The notes beneath the pieces are model-generated. The model searched no databases. It saw only the letters and a list, made by a program, of their open reading frames with translations, and was not told the origin of the DNA. The position numbers and the translations under genes are program-made. Of a stretch of 64,000 bases of DNA, positions 34,301 to 42,405 are shown one piece after another. Position 1 is the stretch's first letter. Each line of letters begins with the position of its first letter. Origin of the DNA: an uncultured Maribacter sp. (GTDB lineage: Bacteria > Bacteroidota > Bacteroidia > Flavobacteriales > Flavobacteriaceae); NCBI GenBank assembly GCA_947493885.1, contig CANLTE010000005.1:214108-278107 (forward strand). The letters run 5' to 3'.

Positions 34301-34867
34301 AAGCCATTCATCTGGCTTTTGTTTCATTGCATTTAAACTTGCTCTGCCAACCAAAGCCGCAGATTCTTCAATATCTTCAAGAGCAACAATAGGTTTATCA
34401 TACTTTTTACCTGCCTGATAAATAAACATATCTAAATAGGTTTCCTCCTCAAAATTTTGAGAAAAATCATTTGTACGATACAATATTCCATTAACAATTC
34501 GGTCTTCATACGCTAGATAAGAGCCAATATTTTCTTTACGCGGATTTTTAACCATAAAAGAATAGGTATAAAACCCTTTTAACGCATTCCCTAATCCATA
34601 AGATAATCTCATATTACTGGCAAGATTTTCGCTCTCTAACCATGTGTCGGGGTCGCTTTCCAAAGCAATAATATCACTACTATCCAACGCTTCATAAAAA
34701 ACATCATCTAGCCTAAATGCAATTTTTTTACTAACATGCATGGTTCCATACAGGTATGAACTTTTTTCAATGCCATTTCCCGAAATCTCCCATAACAAGC
34801 TATTTTCTTCTTGCGCATTAATACTACAAGAGAAAATCATATAAAATAGTATAATAATATATCGCAT
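31352..34867 (-). CDS. Very long TraB/GumN-type secreted protein
   Basis: 1171 residues with signal peptide (MRYIIILFYMIFSCSINAQ). Residues ~20-285 are a TraB/GumN (Tiki-like) domain: GTMH at 41-44, the ALESDPD strand and GAAH at 256-259 (the two GxxH motifs thought to bind metal), with LPGEKGVINLLRKKGYRV. Usual TraB proteins are about 280-300 residues, so some 850 residues are extra. That part has repeated beta/helix segments and HEAT-like helical stretches (LILQTLAKNGDEASIKFMLELM) but no domain I can name. Co-transcribed with the DUF1460 amidase downstream; a role in envelope maintenance is a guess. Confidence 0.8.
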   Translation of the reverse strand: MRYIIILFYMIFSCSINAQEENSLLWEISGNGIEKSSYLYGTMHVSKKIAFRLDDVFYEALDSSDIIALESDPDTWLESENLASNMRLSYGLGNALKGFYTYSFMVKNPRKENIGSYLAYEDRIVNGILYRTNDFSQNFEEETYLDMFIYQAGKKYDKPIVALEDIEESAALVGRASLNAMKQKPDEWLQKKMQLQNPMFLMEDAYRERNINLLDSLDNAMYTGHYLKNMLHIRNENMTKSLDSVMHLGKVFAGIGAAHLPGEKGVINLLRKKGYRVKALTSKLSYKGKKIKTQLETKVKENIYKPYSPEDGFFTINLPNKLYPFSEVGKTIYISPDLANGSFMVVDRIPTFSFLKHDVSLELSDINELLFENIPGKILEKDTITNGKFIGLDIKNELKNGDKQRYHIYKTPLEIIIFKMGGQGNYVTKYSDSIFNSISFKKFEKTKVKVTPTFKDFEVEIPSLYSFNNVSQKGNRYIEAYDEDTKSYYFVHKVTINDFNFIEQDTFELKQIQKRFYQDLKLKPVYEAFEGRSLSSKAVFNKKKIYLKTTLNGNSYYLLGIVTHLEKEAKSFFSSFKITKAEAVAPYEKVIDTALFFSTKTIVKPPKFVENSIKHYNGAPKVKPYEKYRKNTYYQNNNNEAIAVELVKSHDLLMFRNIDSVWSLRKKLYTKKSLSILNEAKSKSEKGYHELQLTIADTASTRGILVKNIIKDGLLYEIKASVDTVTKPSRFVQEFFDNFEPLDTVIGKSILTDKTSEFFKALKANDSLAITGYRFLKFDKEHVDSLKHYIAKHEYTKNNKEIQTYLIRKLKDINGININPFLRSFYLNSYKDSQVQTIILQTLAKNGDEASIKFMLELMEIDLPLASSKLQTNYIFRPFRDSLPLAKKLFPEVLAYSAIEEYKAPIFSLLSKLMAEKYVKQNVYKKYKKQILNDAKIQLKRQLGRDSNSGQHGNFRSTLNSKNRGVLSDYITLLFPFRAEKATSQFFNQLSLVKDPVICSKYLALKAKEDNFIPNGSIKLLVKDINSRNIVFNELKKIERLDLYPVEYKNQKDIAEPNLFEYTLYDDEKDQVVYLNKKEVILDNVKYTAFYFKKKKKNDYDKNFNMHILVYEDAKGLQTKPFYKNNGMRIEDTETEEEVMGYVTEKFLLKNRKRAVVYKPNSYNAYGYHGY

Positions 34868-35031
34868 AAAACAGATATGTTTTTATAAAGTTGGTTTAAA
34901 AGAATTGATTTTAAAAATATAGGTCTAGGAATTAACTTTTAATTAGCAACCTTTTATAACACAATTACCTTTACTTATAGCACTATTGTTAATGTATTAG
35001 AATAATGCTAACGTATATTCAATACAAGTAG

Positions 35032-35039
35032 TATTTTTG
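35032..35039 (+). promoter_or_regulatory. -7 promoter element for hemH
   Basis: TATTTTTG is an exact TAnnTTTG match and lies 20 bases upstream of the hemH ATG. The -33 TTG is not evident. Confidence 0.4.
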
Positions 35040-35059
35040 CCTCACATAAAAAAGAAGGA

Positions 35060-36091
35060 ATGAAAGGAGTTTTATTGGTAAATTTAGGTTCCCCAGATAG
35101 TCCTACACCAAAAGATGTAAAACCTTATTTGGATGAATTTTTAATGGACGAAAGGGTAATTGATGTACCTAATTGGTTACGAAATATTATTGTTAGAGGC
35201 ATAATATTGCAAACCAGACCTAAAAAATCGGCCGAAGCATATCAAAAAATTTGGTGGGATGAAGGCTCTCCCTTAGTAGTTATCTCTGAACGATTTACAG
35301 AAAAAGTAAAACAGCAAACTAAAATGCCTGTTGCCCTTGGAATGCGCTATGGAAGCATGACCATAAAAAATGCCCTTCAAGAATTAAAAAATAGAGGCGT
35401 AAACGATGTTTTATTAGTTCCCTTATATCCGCAATATGCAATGTCATCTTTTGAAACGGTAGTTGTAAAAGCTATGGAAGATAAAAACAAGTTTTTTCCA
35501 GAAATGAAGATGACTACATTACCCGCTTTTTATAAAAATGATGATTACATTAAAGTGCTTTCAGAAAGTATTGCGGACGGATTAAAGGATTTTGATTATG
35601 ATCATATTTTATTTTCTTATCACGGTATCCCTGAAAGGCATATTAGAAAGTCTGACCCCACAAAATTTCATTGTAAGATAGATGGTAATTGTTGTACAAC
35701 AAATTCTGTAGCGCATAATACTTGCTACCGTCATCAATGTTTTGATACTACCGAAAGAGTAAAAGCTTACTTAGGATTACCAGAAGATAAAGTAAGTTTA
35801 TCTTTTCAGTCCAGACTTCCAAATGACCCTTGGTTAAAGCCTTATACGGATTTTGAATTTGAGCGTTTTCCAAAAGAGGGAAAAAAGAAACTAGCAGTAA
35901 TTACCCCAGCTTTTGTTGCAGATTGTCTTGAAACTCTGGAAGAAATTGCAATGGAAGGGAAAAATCAGTTTATTGAAGCTGGAGGAGAAAAATACAAACA
36001 TATTCCCTGTTTAAACGAAAACAGTGACTGGGTTAATGTTATGGCAAATTGGGTAAACACCTGGAAAGAATCTGAAATTCTTCCAACCTAA
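35060..36091 (+). CDS. hemH: Ferrochelatase
   Basis: Inserts Fe(II) into protoporphyrin IX, the final step of protohaem synthesis. The 343-residue protein has the N-terminal VLLVNLGSPDSPTP, the VPLYPQYAMSSFETV segment, the active-site His in ILFSYHGIPERHIRKSDP, and a Cys-rich loop HCKIDGNCCTTNSVAHNTCYRHQC. C-terminal TPAFVADCLETLEEI with the conserved Glu is present. Its stop overlaps the MATE start by one base (TAATG). Confidence 0.96.
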   Translation: MKGVLLVNLGSPDSPTPKDVKPYLDEFLMDERVIDVPNWLRNIIVRGIILQTRPKKSAEAYQKIWWDEGSPLVVISERFTEKVKQQTKMPVALGMRYGSMTIKNALQELKNRGVNDVLLVPLYPQYAMSSFETVVVKAMEDKNKFFPEMKMTTLPAFYKNDDYIKVLSESIADGLKDFDYDHILFSYHGIPERHIRKSDPTKFHCKIDGNCCTTNSVAHNTCYRHQCFDTTERVKAYLGLPEDKVSLSFQSRLPNDPWLKPYTDFEFERFPKEGKKKLAVITPAFVADCLETLEEIAMEGKNQFIEAGGEKYKHIPCLNENSDWVNVMANWVNTWKESEILPT

Positions 36092-37467
36092 TGTCAAAAA
36101 TTTCGACAGAACAATTAGGCACTCAACCTATTGGAAAATTGCTGGTTAAACAATCCGTTCCAGCGGCAATAGGCATTTTAGTAATGTCGCTAAACGTTCT
36201 GGTAGATTCCATATTTGTTGGTAATTGGATAGGACCAATTGCAATTGCAGCAATCAATGTTGTATTACCAGTCTCATTTTTTATTGGTGCTTTAGGAATG
36301 GCTATTGGTGTTGGTGGCTCCAGTATTATTTCAAGGGCGTTGGGTAGTAATCTCAAGGAAAAAGCACTTAAAACCTTTGGTAACCAAATAACGCTCACTT
36401 TTTTTGTAACTGCCATTTTTGTATGCTTTGGTCTGTTTTATGTGGATGAACTGATTCCTGCTTTTGGAGGAAAAGGAACCATTTTTGAACCTGCTAAAGT
36501 CTACTATATTATTGTTTTATATGGAGTTCCATTATTAGGTTTTTCAATGATGGGAAGCTCCGTTATTAGAGCAGAAGGAAAACCAAAGTTTGCAATGATT
36601 GCCCTTATTCTACCCTCCATAGGAAACTTACTTATGGATTATATTTTTATTTACATTTTAGACTGGGGAATGTCCGGTGCTGCTTGGGCTACCACTTTCG
36701 CTTATTTACTTAGTTGTGGATACGTTTTTTATTTTTTCGTTTCCAAAAACTCAGAACTAAAAATAAAGCTCTCCCATCTCAAAATTGATAACACAATACT
36801 AAAAGAAATAGGTTCTCTTGGTTTTGTTACATTATCGCGCCAAGCGGTAGTTAGTATAATTTATTTGCTAATGAATAATATTTTATTCAATCTAGGAGGA
36901 GAAGCAATGGTGGCGGTTTATGCTATTATTGGTCGTATGCTAATGTTTGCTTTTTTTCCTGTTTTTGGTATTACTCAAGGGTTTTTACCTATTGCCGGTT
37001 ATAACTATGGGGCAGAAAAATGGGATAGAGTACGTGAATCTATAAATACAGCAATTAAATATGCTGCAGTTTTAGCAACCATAGTGTTTTTGGGTCTAAT
37101 GCTATTTCCAGAAGCCATTGCTTCCCTATTTTTAAGTGATAACCCCAATTTATCTGCCGCAGATATTGCCACAAATGCATTTGTAATGGAGCATGCTCCG
37201 AATGCAATACGGTGGGTTTTTGCTGCAACGCCAATTATTGCAATACAACTAATAGGAGCTGCTTATTTCCAAGCTATTGGTAAAGCAGTCCCTGCCTTAT
37301 TACTTACTTTAATGAGACAAGGGTTTTTTTTTATTCCCTTAATTATAATTTTGCCTAATTTTCTAGGAGAACTAGGCGTCTGGATTTCTTTTCCAATTTC
37401 AGATGTATTAGCAACCATTGTAACAGGATATTATTTAAGAGAGGAAGTAAAGAAAACACTAATTTAA
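36091..37467 (+). CDS. MATE family multidrug/cation efflux transporter
   Basis: 458-residue inner-membrane antiporter with about twelve hydrophobic segments. The N-terminal pattern GKLLVKQSVPAAIGILVMSLNVLVDSIFVGNWIG and the repeated half-molecule architecture (second half from about KIDNTILKEIGSLGFVTLSRQ) place it in the MATE superfamily. Substrate unknown. One-base overlap with hemH suggests co-translation, though nothing shows it exports a tetrapyrrole. Confidence 0.9.
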   Translation: MSKISTEQLGTQPIGKLLVKQSVPAAIGILVMSLNVLVDSIFVGNWIGPIAIAAINVVLPVSFFIGALGMAIGVGGSSIISRALGSNLKEKALKTFGNQITLTFFVTAIFVCFGLFYVDELIPAFGGKGTIFEPAKVYYIIVLYGVPLLGFSMMGSSVIRAEGKPKFAMIALILPSIGNLLMDYIFIYILDWGMSGAAWATTFAYLLSCGYVFYFFVSKNSELKIKLSHLKIDNTILKEIGSLGFVTLSRQAVVSIIYLLMNNILFNLGGEAMVAVYAIIGRMLMFAFFPVFGITQGFLPIAGYNYGAEKWDRVRESINTAIKYAAVLATIVFLGLMLFPEAIASLFLSDNPNLSAADIATNAFVMEHAPNAIRWVFAATPIIAIQLIGAAYFQAIGKAVPALLLTLMRQGFFFIPLIIILPNFLGELGVWISFPISDVLATIVTGYYLREEVKKTLI

Positions 37468-37482
37468 TCCACCTAAAACAAC

Positions 37483-38580
37483 ATGAAAAAAATTAAATTC
37501 CTTCTGGTATTATTTAACGCAATACTAATTGTTTCATGTAAAAATGAAACTAAAAAATTGTTTGTAGGTACATTCTCAGAAAACAATAGTGAGGGACTAT
37601 ATAGCTTTTTATTTAATACAAATTCTGGGGAATTAACGTATAAAAAAGTAGAAGCAAAAATTAAAGACCCGTCGTTTTTAACAATTTCCGCTAACAAAAA
37701 ATTCTTGTACGTAACCAAACGAACAAATGAATTTGTAAATTCTAAAGGTGCTGTTTCGGCATATAAAATTGAAGAAAACGGATTAAAAGAAATGAATACC
37801 GTTGGAACAGGCGGAGGTTACCCCTGCCATGTTGGTGTTTCGGAAAAAGGAGATTTTTTAGCTGCGTCATGTTATTCTGATGGAAGCTTATCCATATATA
37901 ATATTCAGGAAGACGGTTCTTTATCAGCTAACCCTCAATACATAAACCATAAAATACTGGACAGTATAAAAAAAGCAAAAGCACATGCTTCCATATTTAC
38001 TCCCGATGGATTATTTACAGCAGACTTAGGTTTAGACGCTGTAAAAAGATACGTTCACGATGGTAATAAATTTATTCCTCATTCTCAAGAAACACTTGAT
38101 TTACCAAATGGTGCGGGTCCAAGACATTTTAAGTTTAATGCTACTAAAGCATTTTTATACGTTATTAATGAACTAAACAGCACCATAACAGTTTTTAAAA
38201 GAAATGAAATTGGAGATTACAAAACCATGGAAACTATACCAACAGTTGATAAAAACTATACTGGGGAAAATTTCTGTGCTGATATTCACCTGTCTAAAGA
38301 CGGTAATTTTTTATACGGATCTAATAGAGGCGAAAATACCATTGTGATTTTTAATATTAATAAATCAAATGGCCAATTATCGCTAGTAGGAAGATCATCC
38401 GTGAATGGAAATTGGCCTAGAAATTTTAGCATTGATCCTACAAATAATTTCTTGCTTGTAGCCAATCAAAAAAGTAATAATATTTCAGTTTTTCGAAGAG
38501 ATAAAAAATCTGGAATGCTAAGTTTTTTACATGATGTAAAGCTCCCTAGCCCCGTTTGTCTAGAGTTTTTAGAAAATTAA
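37483..38580 (+). CDS. Lactonase-family beta-propeller lipoprotein (6-phosphogluconolactonase-like)
   Basis: 365 residues with a lipoprotein signal (lipobox LIVSC, Cys 19) followed by a seven-bladed propeller of the Pgl/YbhE type: LFVGTFSENNSEGLYSF, LTISANKKFLYVTKR, GGGYPCHVGVSEKGDFLAASCYSDG, DLPNGAGPRHFKFN, ADIHLSKDGNFLYGSNRGENTIVIF. Those motifs, including the R-H near GPRHF, are typical. Because it is exported, a role on a free sugar lactone is likelier than in the pentose phosphate pathway. Start 15 bases after the MATE gene. Confidence 0.87.
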   Translation: MKKIKFLLVLFNAILIVSCKNETKKLFVGTFSENNSEGLYSFLFNTNSGELTYKKVEAKIKDPSFLTISANKKFLYVTKRTNEFVNSKGAVSAYKIEENGLKEMNTVGTGGGYPCHVGVSEKGDFLAASCYSDGSLSIYNIQEDGSLSANPQYINHKILDSIKKAKAHASIFTPDGLFTADLGLDAVKRYVHDGNKFIPHSQETLDLPNGAGPRHFKFNATKAFLYVINELNSTITVFKRNEIGDYKTMETIPTVDKNYTGENFCADIHLSKDGNFLYGSNRGENTIVIFNINKSNGQLSLVGRSSVNGNWPRNFSIDPTNNFLLVANQKSNNISVFRRDKKSGMLSFLHDVKLPSPVCLEFLEN

Positions 38581-38645
38581 ATAATCCCTTTAGAGTCTTT
38601 GGTATTATCGTTACATTTAAAGTGACTAATTATACCACACAAAAA

Positions 38646-41600
38646 ATGAAAACTTTCTGCAAAGTATTATCTATTACCTTGCTGTGTACTTTTATGGTAC
38701 CATCAATAATTACGGCACAACGTAAAAAATCCAAACAAGCAACAGTTCAATTTTCTGAGGATTTATATTCCAGCTTAAGCTATAGACTAATTGGTCCTTT
38801 TCGTGGAGGACGTTCTGCCGCGGTAATTGGTGTGCCTGGAGAGCCTAACTTATTCTATTTTGGAGCTACTGGCGGAGGTGTTTGGAAAACCCTTAACGGG
38901 GGTCGTACTTGGGAAAATATTTCTGATGGTTTTTTTGGAGGAAGCATTGGAGCTATAGAAGTTTCAAAAAGTGATAAAAATGTTATCTACGTTGGTGGTG
39001 GCGAAAAAACCCTTCGAGGAAATGTTTCCTCCGGTTATGGAGCCTGGAAAAGTGTTGACGGCGGAAAAACGTGGTCATCTGCCGGACTAAAAAATAGTAG
39101 ACACATTCCTCGTATTCGAGTACACCCGGATAACCACAACATTGTTTATGCTGCGGTGCTTGGAAATATTTACAAACCTACACAAGAACGAGGTATCTAT
39201 AAAAGTATTGATGGTGGAAAAACCTGGAAAAAAATACTCTTTGTAAACAATCAATCTGGAGCAGTAGATTTAACACTTGACCCTAATAATCCTCGTATTT
39301 TATATGCATCCACATGGAGAGCAAAACGCACACCATACAGTTTAAGCAGCGGTGGTGAAGGTTCTGCATTATGGAAAAGTACAGATAGCGGAGAAACCTG
39401 GCAAGAAATTTCGAAAAACGAAGGTTTTCCAAAAGATACACTCGGAATTATAGGAGTAACCGTATCTCCTAAAAATTCTGAACGCGTTTGGGCTATTGTG
39501 GAAAATAAAGAAAAAGGAGGACTATACAGAAGCGATGATGGTGGAAAAAAATGGACACAAGTAAATAGTGAGCGTAAATTACGCCAACGTGCTTGGTATT
39601 ATACAAGGGTTTACGCAGATACGGAAGATGTTGATGTTGTTTATGTTTTAAATGTACGCTATCACAAATCCACTGATGGTGGTAAAAGCTTTACAACGTT
39701 TAATGCCCCACATGGAGACCATCACGATCTATGGATTTCGCCAGAAAACTCCAAACGTATGATAATTGGTGATGACGGCGGTGCTCAAGTATCGTATGAT
39801 GGTGGAGAAACATGGAGCACCTATTACAACCAGCCCACAGCACAATTTTACCGGGTTACAACGGATAATGCTTTCCCTTACAGAATTTATGCTGCACAAC
39901 AAGATAATTCTACAATTAGAATCAATCATAGAGGTAATGGGTCAAGTATCACAGATAAAGACTGGGAACCAACCGCTGGAGGAGAATCTGCTCATATAGC
40001 TATAGACCCCTCAAACAATGAAATTGTATATGGTGGTAGTTATGATGGCTTTTTAACCCGAGTAAATCATGATAAAGGCACGGTTAGAGGAATAAATGTA
40101 TGGCCAGATAACCCTATGGGACATGGTGCTGAAGGAATGAAATATAGGTTTCAATGGAATTTCCCTATTATATTTAGTAAACACAATCCAAAAAAGTTAT
40201 ATGCTTTTTCCAACCATGTCCACGTTACCGAAAATGAAGGTCAAAGCTGGAGCTTATTAAGCGATGATTTAACCAGAAATGATGCAACAAAATTAGTTTC
40301 TAGCGGAGGTCCTATTACTCAAGACAATACTAGTGTGGAATACTATTGTACCATTTTTGCAGCAAATGAAAGTCCTTTAAAAGAAGGTCTTTTATGGGTA
40401 GGTAGTGATGATGGATTAATCCACATTACAAAAAATGGTGGTGAAAGTTGGGAAAATGTAACGCCTTCAAACCTACCAGAATGGAGCATGATTAACAGTA
40501 TTGAACCTTCCGCTTTTGATGAAGGTACTTGCTATGTTGCAGCTACAAGATATAAATTGGGTGATTTTGAACCTTATTTATATAAAACTACAGATTATGG
40601 TAAAACCTGGAGCAAAATAACAAACGGTATAAAAAGTGAACATTTTACAAGAGTACTACGTGAAGACCCTAAACGCAAAGGATTACTTTATGCTGGCACC
40701 GAAACTGGAATGTACGTTTCTTTTAATGATGGCACAGATTGGAGTCCTTTTCAATTAAACTTACCTATTGTTCCTATTACTGATTTAACTATTAAAGAAA
40801 ATAATTTAATAGTAGCAACCCAAGGGAGAAGTTTATGGGTAATGGATGACTTAACAGTTTTACATCAATTAGATAATGCTAAAAAAAGTGCTTCATCAAT
40901 ATTATACAAACCTAAAGACTCATATAGAACCAAAGGTAAATCTACAAAAAAGCCTTCCCTAACTGTGGGAACAAATCATCCTAATGGTGTAATTACTCAT
41001 TTTTATCTTAAAGAAATTTCAAAAGATGATAAAATTGAACTCTCTTACACAACAATCAATGGAGATACTTTAGCGTCTTACAATAATTCTACAGAAAAGA
41101 AAGATAAAAAATTAAGTGTAAAAAAAGGAGGAAATACCTTTGTATGGAATACTAGAGGAAAAGGTGTAAAAAAATTAGATGGTATGATTTTGTGGTGGGC
41201 AAATCTAGATGGTGCAAAAGCTATCCCAGGCAATTATAAAGTACACCTAACTGTAAACGGAAATAATCAAACTCAAGAGTTTATAATCCTACCCGACCCT
41301 AGAGCTGAGGTTTCGGTTGCTGATATGCAAAAACAATATGATTTTATTACAGATGTAAATACTACAGTAGAAAAAGCACATAATTCCATTAAAAAAATCA
41401 GGAATATATCCAAACAGCTGGATGCGTTTACAAAACAATATAAAGAAAATGCACGAACAGAAAACTTAGTAGATAAAGCTAAAAAAATGAAGGAACAGTT
41501 AAGTACTGTGGAAAAGGCTTTATACCAAACTAAAAACAAAAGTGCTCAAGATCCATTGAACTTTCCTATCAGACTTAATAATAAACTAGCACATCTTAAT

Positions 41601-41780
41601 AGTTTGGTTGCTATTGACGATTTTCCGCCAACGGATCAAGATATCGCGGTTAAAAACGAATTAACTACGCAAATTGAAAAGCAATTAAAAGTGTTTAACG
41701 CTGTAATTAATAAAGAACTTCAAGAATTTAACCAAGAATTTAATACCTTAAAACTAAATTATCTTTTTATAGAAGAATAA
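38646..41780 (+). CDS. Sortilin/VPS10-like Asp-box repeat protein
   Basis: Counting from the ATG at 38646 the product has 1044 residues with signal peptide MKTFCKVLSITLLCTFMVPS; in-frame upstream codons back to 38556 overlap the lactonase gene and encode no signal. Two beta-propellers are implied by at least eight Asp-box motifs of the form S-x-D-G-G-x-T-W (SVDGGKTW, SIDGGKTW, STDSGETW, SDDGGKKW, STDGGKSF, SYDGGETW, TKNGGESW, TTDYGKTW). The last ~200 residues are a Lys-rich helical tail (VEKAHNSIKKIRNISKQLD). Such proteins are commonly annotated as glycosyl-hydrolase-like; true activity unknown. Exported. Confidence 0.85.
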   Translation: MKTFCKVLSITLLCTFMVPSIITAQRKKSKQATVQFSEDLYSSLSYRLIGPFRGGRSAAVIGVPGEPNLFYFGATGGGVWKTLNGGRTWENISDGFFGGSIGAIEVSKSDKNVIYVGGGEKTLRGNVSSGYGAWKSVDGGKTWSSAGLKNSRHIPRIRVHPDNHNIVYAAVLGNIYKPTQERGIYKSIDGGKTWKKILFVNNQSGAVDLTLDPNNPRILYASTWRAKRTPYSLSSGGEGSALWKSTDSGETWQEISKNEGFPKDTLGIIGVTVSPKNSERVWAIVENKEKGGLYRSDDGGKKWTQVNSERKLRQRAWYYTRVYADTEDVDVVYVLNVRYHKSTDGGKSFTTFNAPHGDHHDLWISPENSKRMIIGDDGGAQVSYDGGETWSTYYNQPTAQFYRVTTDNAFPYRIYAAQQDNSTIRINHRGNGSSITDKDWEPTAGGESAHIAIDPSNNEIVYGGSYDGFLTRVNHDKGTVRGINVWPDNPMGHGAEGMKYRFQWNFPIIFSKHNPKKLYAFSNHVHVTENEGQSWSLLSDDLTRNDATKLVSSGGPITQDNTSVEYYCTIFAANESPLKEGLLWVGSDDGLIHITKNGGESWENVTPSNLPEWSMINSIEPSAFDEGTCYVAATRYKLGDFEPYLYKTTDYGKTWSKITNGIKSEHFTRVLREDPKRKGLLYAGTETGMYVSFNDGTDWSPFQLNLPIVPITDLTIKENNLIVATQGRSLWVMDDLTVLHQLDNAKKSASSILYKPKDSYRTKGKSTKKPSLTVGTNHPNGVITHFYLKEISKDDKIELSYTTINGDTLASYNNSTEKKDKKLSVKKGGNTFVWNTRGKGVKKLDGMILWWANLDGAKAIPGNYKVHLTVNGNNQTQEFIILPDPRAEVSVADMQKQYDFITDVNTTVEKAHNSIKKIRNISKQLDAFTKQYKENARTENLVDKAKKMKEQLSTVEKALYQTKNKSAQDPLNFPIRLNNKLAHLNSLVAIDDFPPTDQDIAVKNELTTQIEKQLKVFNAVINKELQEFNQEFNTLKLNYLFIEE

Positions 41781-41784
41781 AATA

Positions 41785-42345
41785 ATGGGAGAATATTATA
41801 ATTACATCAAAGCTTTACATCTCATTTTTGTGGTAACATGGTTTGCTGGTCTGTTTTACATACCCCGCCTATTTATTTATCATATTGAAGCACAGCAAAA
41901 ATCTTCTCCCGAAAAAGAAATTTTATCCGATCAACTAAAGGTAATGACGAAACGTTTGTGGTATATTATTACATGGCCATCGGCCATATTATGCACTATT
42001 TTTGCAGTTTGGCTACTAATACTTATTCCAGCATGGTTAGACCAAAACTGGATGATTATTAAGCTAATTTTTGTAGCACTCCTATTTGTATATCATTTAA
42101 AAAATCATCAAATATTTAAGCAATTGCAACGGGATGAGGTTAACTATACCTCAAGATTTATGAGAATTTGGAATGAAGGAGCAACGTTAATTCTTTTTGC
42201 AGTTATATTTCTGGTGATTTTAAAAGGAACTTTTAACTGGATTTTTGGCGTTGTTGGTATTATAGTGCTAGGAATACTGTTAATGTTAGGTATTAGGTTG
42301 TACAAGAATATCATGAAAAAAAATTCTTGGGACAAAAAATCTTAG
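41785..42345 (+). CDS. hemJ: HemJ-type protoporphyrinogen IX oxidase
   Basis: A 186-residue, four-to-five-helix membrane protein of the HemJ (UPF0093) family that oxidises protoporphyrinogen IX to protoporphyrin IX. The N-terminal YIKALHLIFVVTWFAGLFYIPRLFIYH is diagnostic, with His 12 and Arg in IPRLF; WNEGATLILFAVIFLVILK is also typical. It fills the gap between HemF and HemH (both in this window), since no HemG/HemY is seen. ATG start 4 bases after the Asp-box gene. Confidence 0.9.
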   Translation: MGEYYNYIKALHLIFVVTWFAGLFYIPRLFIYHIEAQQKSSPEKEILSDQLKVMTKRLWYIITWPSAILCTIFAVWLLILIPAWLDQNWMIIKLIFVALLFVYHLKNHQIFKQLQRDEVNYTSRFMRIWNEGATLILFAVIFLVILKGTFNWIFGVVGIIVLGILLMLGIRLYKNIMKKNSWDKKS

Positions 42346-42405
42346 ACTTTTATACCTCACAACAGATTTTGTTAGAAAACCAATACCCAAAATTTGGACT
42401 GATTA

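Noticed and set aside
38931..40620. Repeated GGTGGAAAAACNTGG-like DNA segments
   Set aside because: They encode the Asp-box motifs of one protein; not a DNA repeat array or CRISPR.
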